A DNA stretch of 46,961 nucleotides from Actinomycetes bacterium (lineage in GTDB: Bacteria > Actinomycetota > Thermoleophilia > Solirubrobacterales > JACPNS01): contig JAEYBE010000054.1 of NCBI GenBank assembly GCA_023404495.1, positions 1 to 46,961 on the forward strand, given 5' to 3'. Made by a program: the position numbers and the translations under genes. Below, one piece after another: positions 24,547-34,400 of the stretch. Numbering within the stretch: the stretch's first letter is position 1; each line of letters starts with the position of its first letter. The notes beneath the pieces were generated by a model. It was given only the letters and a program-made list of their open reading frames with translations, was not told where the DNA came from and did no database searches.

Positions 24547-27500
24547 TGGCTCGCGCAAAGTCATTCTCGCGGCCGAAGCTCAACGCGGCGGATCAGCATC
24601 GCGCGTGGCTGCAACTCGTTGACAGCGAGGGACCGTTCCTTGCGATCCCGCCACTCAAACGAGTTTGGCCGCAAGGAATGCCAGCGCTCGCGGACGACCG
24701 CAAATCAGCTCTTGCTGACGCTCGCTCGGATTTTGAACCAGCATGGGAGCGTTTTGATCGCGATCCGAACCCCGAAAACGCGCTCGAGGAGTATCAAGCC
24801 AAGCGCGATGAATGGGTCCAGACGGTTCTCCGGGATGTTGCTGGTTGGGGCGATGCCCTGGCTTGGGGGCAGGTTCCCGGGGTCGAGGCTCGATCGCCAA
24901 ATCACGCCTTGACCGTTCGAGCGCAGGCAGCCCTTCAAGGTGCCGACGGTCTCGGTGCGTTGGTACTGGTGATTGACCCAGTCGATTCGTTGCGTCAGGT
25001 GCCTGGAGACACTTGGGCTGCAACTCCCGTCGACCGCTTGGAAGCGTTGCTGCGCGAGAGTGCAGTGCCTATCGGGATCGTTACTGACGGGCGTTGGTGG
25101 GGACTTGTGAACGTCGGCGACGAGGTGATGGCTGCCTCCGGGATCGTTGACGCGCTCACTTGGATTGAAGAGCCTCGCACTCGCGACGCGTTTCTAACTC
25201 TGATCGGCCGTCAGTATCTGATCGGCGGAGACCCGGCCGAGCGTCTTCCAAAACTGTTCGCGGAATCCGTAGCTGCAGCGGAGGAAATCACGGAGGCACT
25301 AGGCGCTCAGGTTCGTCGTGCGGTCGAGCTGCTCATCCAATCCTTCTCAGAGTCGGCGACGGATTTTGAGCGCCGAGACTTGCCGAGCCCGCTCCCCAGA
25401 AGAACACATGATGCCTACGAGGCCGCAGTCACGGTCATGATGCGGACGGTTTTCTTGCTCTTCGCCGAAGAGCGTGGACTTCTCCCATCCGGAGAACTCT
25501 TTCAGCAGGGGTATGGAATCGCTGGAGAGCTCGATCGCCTGGTCGCGAGGGAATCCGAAGAGAGCGAAGAGGCGCTGGACTCCACATCGTTGACGTGGCA
25601 TCGACTTCTCGCGACCAGCCGGGCGCTTTACCGCGGTGCGAGTTTCGAAAACCTTCGGATGCCGGCCTATGGCGGCTCGCTGTTTGATCCGTCACGGTTC
25701 CCGTTTCTTACTGCCGTCAATGAGCACGGTGCGCTCAACGTGGCCGTCTCGGACCGTGTGATGCTCCACGTGCTTCGCTCGGTTCAGATTGCTCAGATCA
25801 AGGGTGAGGCACGCCACATCTCTTTCCGTGACATCGATGTCGAGCAGATTGGATACATCTACGAAGGGCTGCTCGGCTACACCGCGTCCATCACCCCGGA
25901 GACCGTCGTCGGACTCAAGGGCACGCTCGGCGAAGAGCCGGAGATTCCGCTCGCTCAGCTCGAATTGCTTGCCGAGGAATACGACGATCGGAAAGAGCTG
26001 GCGGCGAAGATCCGCGCATGCGTTCTTGAGGATCAACCCTCGTGCAGACCGCCTTCGGCTGCGGCGTTAACCAAGGCGATCGGTGCCACGGCGGATCCCG
26101 GGGTGGTCAGCGCATTGACTCAAGCGGTGGGAGGGGATCTCGATCTACGGGCCCGAATCGAGCCGTGGCTTGGGCTGTTGCGGCTCGACCTTCGCGGGCG
26201 CCCATTCGTAGTCGACAAGGGCGGCCTGATTGTCAACGAAACACCGTCGCGCAAGAATGCCGGCGCTCACTACACGCCAAAGTCGTTGGCAGAAGAAGTT
26301 GTGGTGCACGCGATTCAGCCGCTTTGCTACTCCCCGGGCCCGCATCAAATTGCGGATGAGTCCGAGTGGAAACTCAGATCGTCAGACGAGCTGCTCGACC
26401 TAAAGATTGCGGACATCGCCTGTGGCTCTGGTGCCTTCCTTGTTGCCGCGGCTCGTTTTCTGGCCGATCGCGTGGTTGAGGCTTGGTCAGCCGAGGATCC
26501 AAGTATCGCGCGGCGGCCCGATCTCTACACGCGAGCAATTCGCCAAGTAGTTGCGAACTGCTTGTACGGCGCGGACATAAATGACATGGCTGTCGAAATG
26601 TGCAAGCTCTCGCTCTGGCTCGTGTCGCTGGATCGAGATCTTCCTTTTGCTTTCGTCGATGACAAGATCTTCCTCGGAAACTCGCTGCTCGGTCTGACGA
26701 GCTTGGACCAGCTCCGGCGGCTGCACATAAATCCGTCGGAAGCGAGAATGGACGAGTCGTTCCACGGCCAGGTGATCGACATTGATGGGATCATTCGGCG
26801 AGCTGTGGAACTCCGGAGAAACCTGCTGAGCGAGATCGACGAATCCGATCCCGCTCGAACGAATGTGGCGAAGCGCAGGCAGTTAAACGAGCTCTCGAAC
26901 GTCACCGCAAACTTGCGGCGAATCGCCGATGGGGTGGTTGCGGCAGGGCTGACGGTCGGAGCTAAGTCAGGCCGGGCGCTCGATGAAGCCTACGAGCGAC
27001 TTCGTCTGGCAGTGCGGACGGCGTATCCGGAATCTGGTGAGGGCGACGCCGAGGATCTGGATCTACTTATTGACGACGGTCTGAAACCAATGGTGGCAAC
27101 CGATTATCGGCGGTGGGAACCGTTGCACTGGATCATCGAGGCCCCGGATGTCGTCGTGGATCACGGTGGATTCGACGCCATCGTTGGGAACCCTCCGTTT
27201 CTCGGCGGCCAGAAGCTCACCGGCGCGATGGGTACAAATATTCGGGACTGGTTGATCAATACCGTGGCCAACGGTCGCCGCGGCAGTGCTGATCTAGTCG
27301 CATATTTTTTCCTGCGCGCCACCTCGCTCTTGCAGACGAACGGTGGCCTCGGCCTGATCGCCACCAACACTGTTGCGCAAGGCGATACTCGTGAGGTCGG
27401 GCTTGACGCGATGGTCGACGGTGGATTCACGATCACGCGATCCATCCAGTCGCGCTCCTGGCCGGCGAAGAGCGCCAACTTGGAGTTCGCTGCCGTGTGG

Positions 27501-28598
27501 GGGACCTTCGGCGGCGTCGCGACTGAGGTCCCTCGAATTTCCGATGGTGTCACGGCAATAACTATCAGCACGCTCCTAGAGCCAGCGGGAAGAATCGAGG
27601 GCGTGCCTGTCCGGTTGGATGAGAATTCCGGCATTTCATTCATCGGCTGTTACGTACTCGGTATGGGCTTCATCGTGGACGTAGCTGAGGCGCAAGAGTG
27701 GATTGCCGCGGATGCACGCAACGCTGATGTTCTGTTTCCGTATCTCAATGGCGAGGATCTCAACTCTCGACCCGATTCGTCCGCATCCCGGTGGGTCATT
27801 GACTTCAATGATCGCTCCGAGGCCGCTGCGTCGAAGTTCGTGCTTCCGTACACCCGCGTGTTGGAGCGCGTGAGGTCCGAGCGGGCCGGCAAGCCTAAGG
27901 CCGTGCGCGAGTCGCCGTGGTGGTTGTTTCTGCGCGCGCGTCCCGCGATGCGGAGCGCGATCGCGGATTTATCTGAAGTGCTGGTCATCGCGCTTGTCAG
28001 TAGAACCGTGATGCCAATTCGCGTCGAATCGCAGCAAGTGTTCAGCCACGCGCTGGGCGTCTTCGCAACCGACGACTACGGCGACCAAGCGGTCTTGTCC
28101 TCGAGCCTGCACCAAGCTTGGGCGGTTACCTACGGTTCCGGTATGCGGAATGACCCCCGATACACACCGTCTGATGTTTTCGAAACGTTTCCGCGCCCCG
28201 CACCCTCAACCGCACTGGATCGGATCGGTCGCATACTGGATCAAGAGAGACGGGAAATTATGCTTCGGCGTGGGCTTGGCTTGACGGCGCTCTACAACCA
28301 AATGAATAACTCTGAGATCGGCAGTGATACCGATGCCGACATCGGACGCCTTAGAGCGATTCACTCCGAGCTGGACACAGCCGTATTGGATGCCTACGGA
28401 TGGTCGGACATTTCACCCGAACACGGTTTCCATAGCCACAGAAAAACTCAGCGCTGGACAATGAGCCCGCTTGCCCGGGTCGAGATCCTTGACCGCCTTC
28501 TCGAAGAAAATCTCAGACGAATAGGCACCGCACTTCCGACGGGAGATTCTGCCTCTGCCATTCCCAGCGACCGAGAACAGGGCACGCTATTCGCCTAG
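24546..28598 (+). CDS. drmMI: DISARM class 1 adenine methylase DrmMI, expressed form
   Basis: A 1,350-residue N6-adenine methyltransferase of the Eco57I/PglX-like type. Seen are an N-terminal helical region (1-550), GAHYTPKSLAEEVV (about 575), SAM motif I DIACGSGAFL (about 622) and catalytic motif IV NPPF (N882-F885). The C-terminal 420 residues are expected to contain the target-recognition domain. It would methylate host DNA at its own site so that DISARM spares it. At codons 924-930 (RATSLLQ) the gene carries a 22-bp sequence repeated in inverted orientation at 29899-29920. Everything downstream of that point has a silent homologous alternative on the other strand. GTG start; the stop is 23 bp from the silent cassette's stop, tail to tail. 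Confidence 0.9.
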   Translation: MARAKSFSRPKLNAADQHRAWLQLVDSEGPFLAIPPLKRVWPQGMPALADDRKSALADARSDFEPAWERFDRDPNPENALEEYQAKRDEWVQTVLRDVAGWGDALAWGQVPGVEARSPNHALTVRAQAALQGADGLGALVLVIDPVDSLRQVPGDTWAATPVDRLEALLRESAVPIGIVTDGRWWGLVNVGDEVMAASGIVDALTWIEEPRTRDAFLTLIGRQYLIGGDPAERLPKLFAESVAAAEEITEALGAQVRRAVELLIQSFSESATDFERRDLPSPLPRRTHDAYEAAVTVMMRTVFLLFAEERGLLPSGELFQQGYGIAGELDRLVARESEESEEALDSTSLTWHRLLATSRALYRGASFENLRMPAYGGSLFDPSRFPFLTAVNEHGALNVAVSDRVMLHVLRSVQIAQIKGEARHISFRDIDVEQIGYIYEGLLGYTASITPETVVGLKGTLGEEPEIPLAQLELLAEEYDDRKELAAKIRACVLEDQPSCRPPSAAALTKAIGATADPGVVSALTQAVGGDLDLRARIEPWLGLLRLDLRGRPFVVDKGGLIVNETPSRKNAGAHYTPKSLAEEVVVHAIQPLCYSPGPHQIADESEWKLRSSDELLDLKIADIACGSGAFLVAAARFLADRVVEAWSAEDPSIARRPDLYTRAIRQVVANCLYGADINDMAVEMCKLSLWLVSLDRDLPFAFVDDKIFLGNSLLGLTSLDQLRRLHINPSEARMDESFHGQVIDIDGIIRRAVELRRNLLSEIDESDPARTNVAKRRQLNELSNVTANLRRIADGVVAAGLTVGAKSGRALDEAYERLRLAVRTAYPESGEGDAEDLDLLIDDGLKPMVATDYRRWEPLHWIIEAPDVVVDHGGFDAIVGNPPFLGGQKLTGAMGTNIRDWLINTVANGRRGSADLVAYFFLRATSLLQTNGGLGLIATNTVAQGDTREVGLDAMVDGGFTITRSIQSRSWPAKSANLEFAAVWGTFGGVATEVPRISDGVTAITISTLLEPAGRIEGVPVRLDENSGISFIGCYVLGMGFIVDVAEAQEWIAADARNADVLFPYLNGEDLNSRPDSSASRWVIDFNDRSEAAASKFVLPYTRVLERVRSERAGKPKAVRESPWWLFLRARPAMRSAIADLSEVLVIALVSRTVMPIRVESQQVFSHALGVFATDDYGDQAVLSSSLHQAWAVTYGSGMRNDPRYTPSDVFETFPRPAPSTALDRIGRILDQERREIMLRRGLGLTALYNQMNNSEIGSDTDADIGRLRAIHSELDTAVLDAYGWSDISPEHGFHSHRKTQRWTMSPLARVEILDRLLEENLRRIGTALPTGDSASAIPSDREQGTLFA
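27315..27336 (+). repeat. Left inverted repeat of the drmMI inverton (22 bp)
   Basis: The sequence, CGCGCCACCTCG followed by CTCTTGCAGA, is identical to the reverse complement of 29899-29920 and bounded by a mismatch on each side. It begins on the first base of codon 924 (R-A-T-S-L-L-Q), matching the phase of the right copy, so a crossover here keeps the reading frame. Size and pairing fit a serine-recombinase inversion site. Confidence 0.8.
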
Positions 28599-28621
28599 TT
28601 ACTCGTAACCTCGGGCGCGTT

Positions 28622-29920
28622 TCACTCGAAGAGGGTGTGTTCCCCTTCGAACGTTTGACTGTCCTGCGATACGTCGGCAGTGCTGCGTTCAACCTGGCTA
28701 CGACGCAGATTTTCTTCGATCAGTCGATCGACAATTTCGATGCGAGCGGCAGCGCTAATCGTCCACCGCTCAGTTTGGCGGTAGGAATGAAATCCGTGGC
28801 CGAGGCTGAGATCCTCCCAGCCATAGGCCGCTGCGACAGCCTCGTCGACTTCCACGTGAATCTCGCGTAGTCGATTCACGTCATCGTCATCAATCACATC
28901 CGAGTCGTTGACGAGGTTGTAGACCTGCGTGAGGCCGAGTTCGCGGCGAAGCATGATTTCGCTCCGTTGTTCGTCGAGCAACGACCCCGATTGCTCGAGA
29001 CGGTCCGTCGGAATTGGGCGTGGAAACGTCAAGAAGACATCGGAAGGGGAGTAGCTGAGATCGTTTTTCATCGCGCCCGAGTACTTGCGGGCCCATACAT
29101 AGTGGATCGACGATGCCAGGCACGCAAACAGGGCTCGGCTGTCGGAGGCGAACACGACGAGTTTGTGGCTAGGAACAATTCCCTTCGGAATTAGCACCGG
29201 CTGGGCAGTGTTGCTGACTTGAGCGAGGACCAGCACTTCAGACAAGTCCGCGATGGCTCTTCTCATCGCGGGGCGCTTTTCGCCGTACTGCCACCAGCGC
29301 TCGGGCAGCGGACGTCGGAGGGCGTAAGAACCGTCCGCCTTCAAGCGCTGCCGTTCGGGTTTTACCGCCTCGACCAAACGTCGGAACGGAAGAACAAATG
29401 CGGCCGCGTCCTCTTCGGTCCGATCATTGAAATCAATCGCCCAGCGAGAAGCTGAGTGGTCGGGTCGACCATTTAGGTCTTCACCATTCAGGTACGGAAA
29501 CAGAACCTCAGCGTTGTGTGCATCCGTGGCAATCCACTCTTGCGCTTCTTGAGGCTCGAGCACGAAGCCCATACCAAGCACGATGCAACCTTGAAATGCA
29601 ATCCCAGCGTTTTCGTCAAGAGCGACGGGATTTCCATCAACCCTGCCGGCGGGTTCGAGGAGCGTGCTGATCCGACTCACCAAAACGCCTTCGGCCACTC
29701 GCTGCACCTGCTCGGATACATCGGCAAACGTTCCCCAAACCGCCGCGTACTCCAGGTTCGCGCTCGCGGCAGGCCAAGCACGCGATTGGATTGCCCTGGT
29801 GATCGTGAAGCCTCTATCGACCATAGAGTCCAACCCGACCTCGCGAGTGTCGCCTTGAGCAACCGTATTTGTCGCGATCAATCCGAGGTCGCCATCCTTC
29901 TGCAAGAGCGAGGTGGCGCG
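28622..29920 (-). CDS. Silent alternative 3' cassette of drmMI (inverted)
   Basis: The minus-strand frame encodes RATSLLQ plus about 425 further residues, homologous over its whole length to residues 924-1350 of the expressed DrmMI. Near-identical patches include LGLIATNTVAQGDTREVGLD, LFPYLNGEDLN, SASRW.IDFNDR, RPAMR.AIADLSEVLV and FHS.R.T.RWT. A middle segment (after ADLSEVLV, through the region matching FATDD/FASDS) is strongly diverged, as expected for alternative target-recognition domains. It lacks SAM and NPPF motifs and has no natural start; the open frame continues to 29971 only through non-coding sequence. It is not a decayed copy: there are no frameshifts or internal stops. After inversion it would complete a DrmMI of about 1,355 residues. 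Confidence 0.85.
   Translation of the reverse strand, partial: RATSLLQKDGDLGLIATNTVAQGDTREVGLDSMVDRGFTITRAIQSRAWPAASANLEYAAVWGTFADVSEQVQRVAEGVLVSRISTLLEPAGRVDGNPVALDENAGIAFQGCIVLGMGFVLEPQEAQEWIATDAHNAEVLFPYLNGEDLNGRPDHSASRWAIDFNDRTEEDAAAFVLPFRRLVEAVKPERQRLKADGSYALRRPLPERWWQYGEKRPAMRRAIADLSEVLVLAQVSNTAQPVLIPKGIVPSHKLVVFASDSRALFACLASSIHYVWARKYSGAMKNDLSYSPSDVFLTFPRPIPTDRLEQSGSLLDEQRSEIMLRRELGLTQVYNLVNDSDVIDDDDVNRLREIHVEVDEAVAAAYGWEDLSLGHGFHSYRQTERWTISAAARIEIVDRLIEENLRRSQVERSTADVSQDSQTFEGEHTLFE
29899..29920 (-). repeat. Right inverted repeat of the drmMI inverton (22 bp)
   Basis: The plus strand begins TCTGCAAGAG and ends GAGGTGGCGCG, the exact reverse complement of 27315-27336. It lies at the head of the silent cassette and 41 bp before the recombinase ATG. 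Inversion between the repeats would flip 2,562 bp (27337-29898). Confidence 0.8.
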
Positions 29921-29961
29921 GCTGTGCAGGGAGGGGCACGGCGCGGCGTGAAATCGGCGCC

Positions 29962-31242
29962 ATGAACACAAACCAATCCCGACGTTGCGTCGTCTACGCG
30001 AGACTGAGCGTCACAAAAGAAGAGTCCGTTTCCATAGCCCGTCAACTTGAGTCATGTCGGCGGTACGCCGAAGCGCGAGGCTGGGAAGTTGTCGGGGAGT
30101 ACGTTGACGACGGCGTATCCGCCACGTCCAGCCGTCCGGAAAATCGCAGCGGGTGGTCTTCGTTGATCGCGACGACCGGCTATGACGCCGTGATCATTTG
30201 GAAGGTGGACCGTCTCGCGCGCCGTGTTCTTGACTTTCTTCACGCCGATGAGACCTTGCAGGCCCGGGGAGCCGGACTTGTTGCCGTAGAAGACCCGATT
30301 GACATGACCAGTCCGCAGGGACGCGCATTCGCAGTAATGCTCGCCGTGTTTGGAGAGATGGAAGCTGAAGCGACTCGGGCGCGCGTAAAAGCTGCACGAG
30401 CGCAGCTTCTTCGCGAAGGCAGGTGGGCCGGTGGGGGAGTTCCATATGGCTATCGCTCAACGTCGAATCCGACTGGACCAGGCTGCGTGCTTGAGCGCGA
30501 CCCGGAGAGATTCCCGTGGCTGGAAGCGATTGTCGAAAAGGCGACGTCCGGGACGACGATCAATTCCATCACCAATTGGCTTACGGCGGAGTCGGCTCCG
30601 CTTCCTTGCGGCTCTACGACGCGACGCAAGGAGGGACGGACCGCTTGGAATCGTCAGACGGTCGAGGGCTTGCTGCGAAATCCGATCCTGGCGGGGATGA
30701 TTCGGCACAACCCGGGGCGCCCGAAGAGCGGAATGCAAGCGGATCCATTTGGCGTTGTCAGGGACGAGTCTGGAGCGCCGGTTGTGGCCGAGTCGCTTGC
30801 GGTGATGTCCGTTGACGATTTCACTCGGCTCCAAAATCGGCTCGACTCTCGTAAGTCGCCGCAAGCCCGGAAGGTCGGTGAGAGGCGCTCTACGAGCGCG
30901 TTCCTATCGCGCGTTGTTCGTTGCGATTCCTGCGACGATCTCATGTGTCGCGGGACGAATCAGAAACGGCCGATTATCTACTGCCCGACGTGTAGGCAGA
31001 CACTGAGCCGGTCTGCCTTTGATCCATATCTGATTGGTCGTCTGCTCGACGAGTGCGGTTCGAATCCACTAGGCGAAGCCACCGTCCGAGACTGCTGGGC
31101 TGCGGCCGGGACGAGTGACAAGCTGCGACGCGAGATATTGCTATCTCAGCTTGGGAGTCTCAGAATCCGGCGTGGCGTCGTCGGCCGGTACTTCGACGAG
31201 GAGAGAGTGCTCCTCCGCTGGCACTCGTCGAACGCTCAGTGA
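29962..31242 (+). CDS. Serine recombinase (putative drmMI invertase)
   Basis: A 426-residue recombinase. The N-terminal resolvase domain has VVYARLS with the catalytic Ser at residue 16, SIARQLESCRRYAEARGW, and VDRLARRVLDF with conserved arginines. It is followed by the long E helix (FGEMEAEATRARVKAARA), the Recombinase domain (GGVPYGYR, then WNRQTVEGLLRNPILAG) and a zinc ribbon (CDSC...CPTC). This is the large serine recombinase layout at the short end of its size range. The ATG at 29962 is chosen because it directly precedes the domain; upstream codons overlap the inverted repeat. It sits outside but next to the invertible segment and nothing else nearby needs it, so it is the obvious candidate for inverting drmMI. 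The nearest purine-rich ribosome site (GAGGGG at 29931) is far, suggesting weak expression. Confidence 0.9.
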   Translation: MNTNQSRRCVVYARLSVTKEESVSIARQLESCRRYAEARGWEVVGEYVDDGVSATSSRPENRSGWSSLIATTGYDAVIIWKVDRLARRVLDFLHADETLQARGAGLVAVEDPIDMTSPQGRAFAVMLAVFGEMEAEATRARVKAARAQLLREGRWAGGGVPYGYRSTSNPTGPGCVLERDPERFPWLEAIVEKATSGTTINSITNWLTAESAPLPCGSTTRRKEGRTAWNRQTVEGLLRNPILAGMIRHNPGRPKSGMQADPFGVVRDESGAPVVAESLAVMSVDDFTRLQNRLDSRKSPQARKVGERRSTSAFLSRVVRCDSCDDLMCRGTNQKRPIIYCPTCRQTLSRSAFDPYLIGRLLDECGSNPLGEATVRDCWAAAGTSDKLRREILLSQLGSLRIRRGVVGRYFDEERVLLRWHSSNAQ

Positions 31243-31244
31243 TT

Positions 31245-31268
31245 ACTCGCGCGCTGTGTTGCGCGAGT
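31245..31268 (+). terminator. Hairpin just after the recombinase stop
   Basis: ACTCGCGC and GCGCGAGT form an 8-bp perfect stem around an 8-nt loop, starting 2 bp after the recombinase TGA. There is no T-tract. It could attenuate or terminate recombinase transcription. Confidence 0.35.
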
Positions 31269-31284
31269 CACTGCCGGCGGATTG

Positions 31285-31320
31285 CGGGCAGACCTGGGTT
31301 GCGAGACCCAGGTCTGCCCG
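31285..31320 (+). terminator. 14-bp perfect hairpin between recombinase and drmA
   Basis: CGGGCAGACCTGGG pairs perfectly with CCCAGGTCTGCCCG around the loop TTGCGAGA. It is very stable but followed by GTTATCTTCG rather than a run of T, so it may be a terminator without a U-tract, an RNA processing signal or a protein-binding palindrome. It stands between the recombinase and drmA. Confidence 0.45.
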
Positions 31321-31408
31321 GTTATCTTCGTCGCGAAGTAGATCTACCGGGGCCGCCCGCGCGCCAGGTTCGGCGGTTTGTCTCACCCCTCTGACAAACT
31401 CCATTTCT

Positions 31409-34400
31409 GTGAACGAAGGAGCGAATGACGGCGCTGCCGCGCAGCCCACTTATGAACTGGAGTATGAACTCGATGGCACGTCGTTTGCCGTGCGCGAAAA
31501 CCTCGAGGACATCCTTCGTCGAGAGCTCCTCGGGCCAATCCACGGGCCGGAGGAAAGGCTGAAGTTCAGCCCCCGCGCTCAATACCTCGTTGGCCACATA
31601 GCGCCGGTGAAGTTGGTTGGATCCGAGACGCGATCTTCGGATGACAGTGAATCTGATGATCTGGTGGAGGTGCGGACCGAAGATGGCGTGATCGAGAGTC
31701 GAGGTGTTCCGGCCTACTCGCCGGATGAAAATGAAGCGGACTCGGAAGACGACGATGCTGAGGACCGCGCTCCGAAGCAGGGGCTGATGATTCCGGCATC
31801 TATGGGATTGCGATTCCAAGTGCCGACAGACACAGAGAAAGTTCGAGTCGTCGCCAGCTGGGGCATGTACGAGTCGGTCGAGACCGAGGAAGTCTCGAAG
31901 ACCGGTAGGCCGCTTCGGGAGTACCAAAGAATCCCGGTCGAAGAATCTCTGGACGTTCAATTGGCCGACCTAGTTCCCGGGAAAACTGAAACTCGCCAGC
32001 TACGCGACTCGATTGTCTTGAGGATTGATCGCTATGACGAGCCGAGGCACAACAGAATTCTGGTTGAGATTGCGCTTTGCAACGATCGAGAATCACCTAC
32101 GCCGATCCCGGTGCACATGTGGATGTTTCAAACGAAGCTTCTGGTCGACGCAGCTGGTGAGGAAGTGTTCCTTCCGGTGCAGGATGTCCTGGAGCAGGAC
32201 TGGCCTGAGCATGACGATGAGGTGAAGCGCCTAAACCTCCAGTACCGCAACCGCCTCGAGTTCGCGATAGGTCGAACCTGCTCGGCCGACTGGGTCGTGA
32301 AGACCGGGTCGCGCCGCGCGACCTCCGTGGAGACTTCTTGGCTTCCGGTAGGTGAAACTCCTCAGACTCGAGCCCGCTCAGTCGAGGACGCGCTTTTGTC
32401 GATGTCGGCCCTTGAGCGAGCGTCGGCTGATGAACTCCGTTCTGGGCTGGCACCGCTCGTCGACGGATATGGGGCGTGGTTGGGCGAGCGCGCCGCAGAG
32501 GCGGACGTTCTGCCTGAGCATCTCCGAGAGACCGCTGGGCAGGCAATGTGGGAAGCCAGACAGGCTCACGAACGACTCGCCGCCGGCCTTGAGCACGTGG
32601 CCGGCGATCCTGAAGCGCTCAGATGCTTTCAGTTCATGAACAAGGTGATGCGTAGCCAGCGAATCCGTTCTCAGGTGGCTGCGACTCGCTCGGCAGATGA
32701 CCGCCTTGGGATCCAAGAAGCGGAAGAAGCGGTTCTGGCGCGGGGCGACGAGGCGGCGTCGTGGCGACCCTTCCAGCTTGCATTCATCCTCATGCAACTC
32801 GGGGCTCTGAGCGATCCGACTGCAGCGATCCGCAGTTCCGAGCATCAATCAAAGGTCGAGCTTTTGTTCTTTCCGACCGGCGGTGGAAAGACCGAGGCCT
32901 ATCTCGGACTCGCCGCGTACACCTTCGCAAGTCGACGTCGCCAGGGTGTCGTGGAGTCAGCTGCAGGCCCGATTGATGGCAGAGACGGGGTCGCCGTCCT
33001 GATGCGTTACACCCTGCGACTTCTGACCGCACAGCAGTTCCAGCGCGCGACAACACTTGTCTGCGCTGCCGAGCTTGCCCGTCGCGAGGATGAGGAAACG
33101 TGGGGGAGTGAGCCGTTCAGGATCGGTCTCTGGGTGGGAACTGATGTGAGCCCGAAGCGGTTTGAAGAGGCCGAGGAGCAGCTTGTCAAGGCGAACGAGT
33201 ATGGGCGTCATCGGCTAACGGTTCTTCAGATTCAGCGATGTCCTTGGTGTGGCACCAAAATCGATCCTTCTGACGTCAAGGCCGACGCCGCTACGCGCCG
33301 GATTCTTGTTCATTGCGGCGATGAGCTGGCGGCCTGCCCCTTCTCAAAGGGCGGTGCCGTTAGCGAGGGGCTCCCGATTCTCACCGTCGATGAAGAGATT
33401 TACCGGCTTGTTCCCGCTTTCGTGATTGCCACGGTGGATAAGTTCGCTCGGCTTGCTCGCGAAGGCGAGGCGGCATCGTTGTTCGGGTACGTCAGCCGCC
33501 GCTGCGGCCGCCACGGTTACGTGCACCCTGATTTCAAGGGTTGTCAAGTTGATACGCACCCTGCGAAGGAGGGCCTGCCTGCGGCAACGGTCGTGCCAGC
33601 TCCTCGGTTGCGACCTCCGGACTTGATTATTCAAGACGAGCTGCACTTGATAACCGGTGCCTTGGGGACTTCGGTCGGCCTGTTCGAGGTTGCGGTGGAG
33701 ACACTTTCGTCTTGGGAGACCGCCGAGGGGAAGCCCGTCAAGCCGATGATCGTCGCTTCGACGGCGACAGTTCGAAACGCTCAGGAGCAGGTTCGCGGTC
33801 TCTATGGACGGCTTGTTGAGATCTTTCCTCCTCAGGTACTCGACGTCGCGGACACCTACTTCTCGGAAGAAGTCGCCATCGATGCGAACAACCCTGGGCG
33901 CCGCTACGTCGGCGTGAGCGCACAAGGAGTGCGACTCTCGAGTGCTGAAATTCGAGTGTCGGAAGTCTTACTTTCTGCGGGTCAGTTACTTCTCGACCGC
34001 GCCGGCCAGCCGGCGGATCCGTACATGACCTTGCTTGGCTATTTCAATGCGACTCGCGAGTTGGCGGGTATGGCTCGTTACGTCTCGGACGACGTGCACA
34101 ACAGGATCCGCAGGCCGCGAAAAGACTCGGGCTTCCCACGGAGATTTGGCACTGCATTCGGGCAACTGAATATCGGAGAGCTGACTTCACGAATCGCATC
34201 GTCAGAGATCGGTCAGACGCTCGACCATCTTGGGCGTGAGTTTGATCCCGAGCTCGACACGACGGAAGCATTTCTAGCGCGGCTTGCTGACCAGGGGGAT
34301 AACAAGAAACCAGCCTCGCGCAAGAATGCACCGTTTGATGTAGTGCTCGCGACTTCGATGCTTCAGGTTGGCGTCGACGTTCAGCGCTTGGGATTGATGC

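Noticed and set aside
28622..29971. Silent drmMI cassette as a simple decayed duplication
   Set aside because: It has no frameshifts or internal stops, begins at a 22-bp exact inverted repeat in matching codon phase, and lies beside a recombinase; a programmed inverton explains this better.
31115..31408. Longer drmA start inside the recombinase gene
   Set aside because: The extra 98 residues are Ser/Arg-rich read-through overlapping the recombinase and the hairpins.
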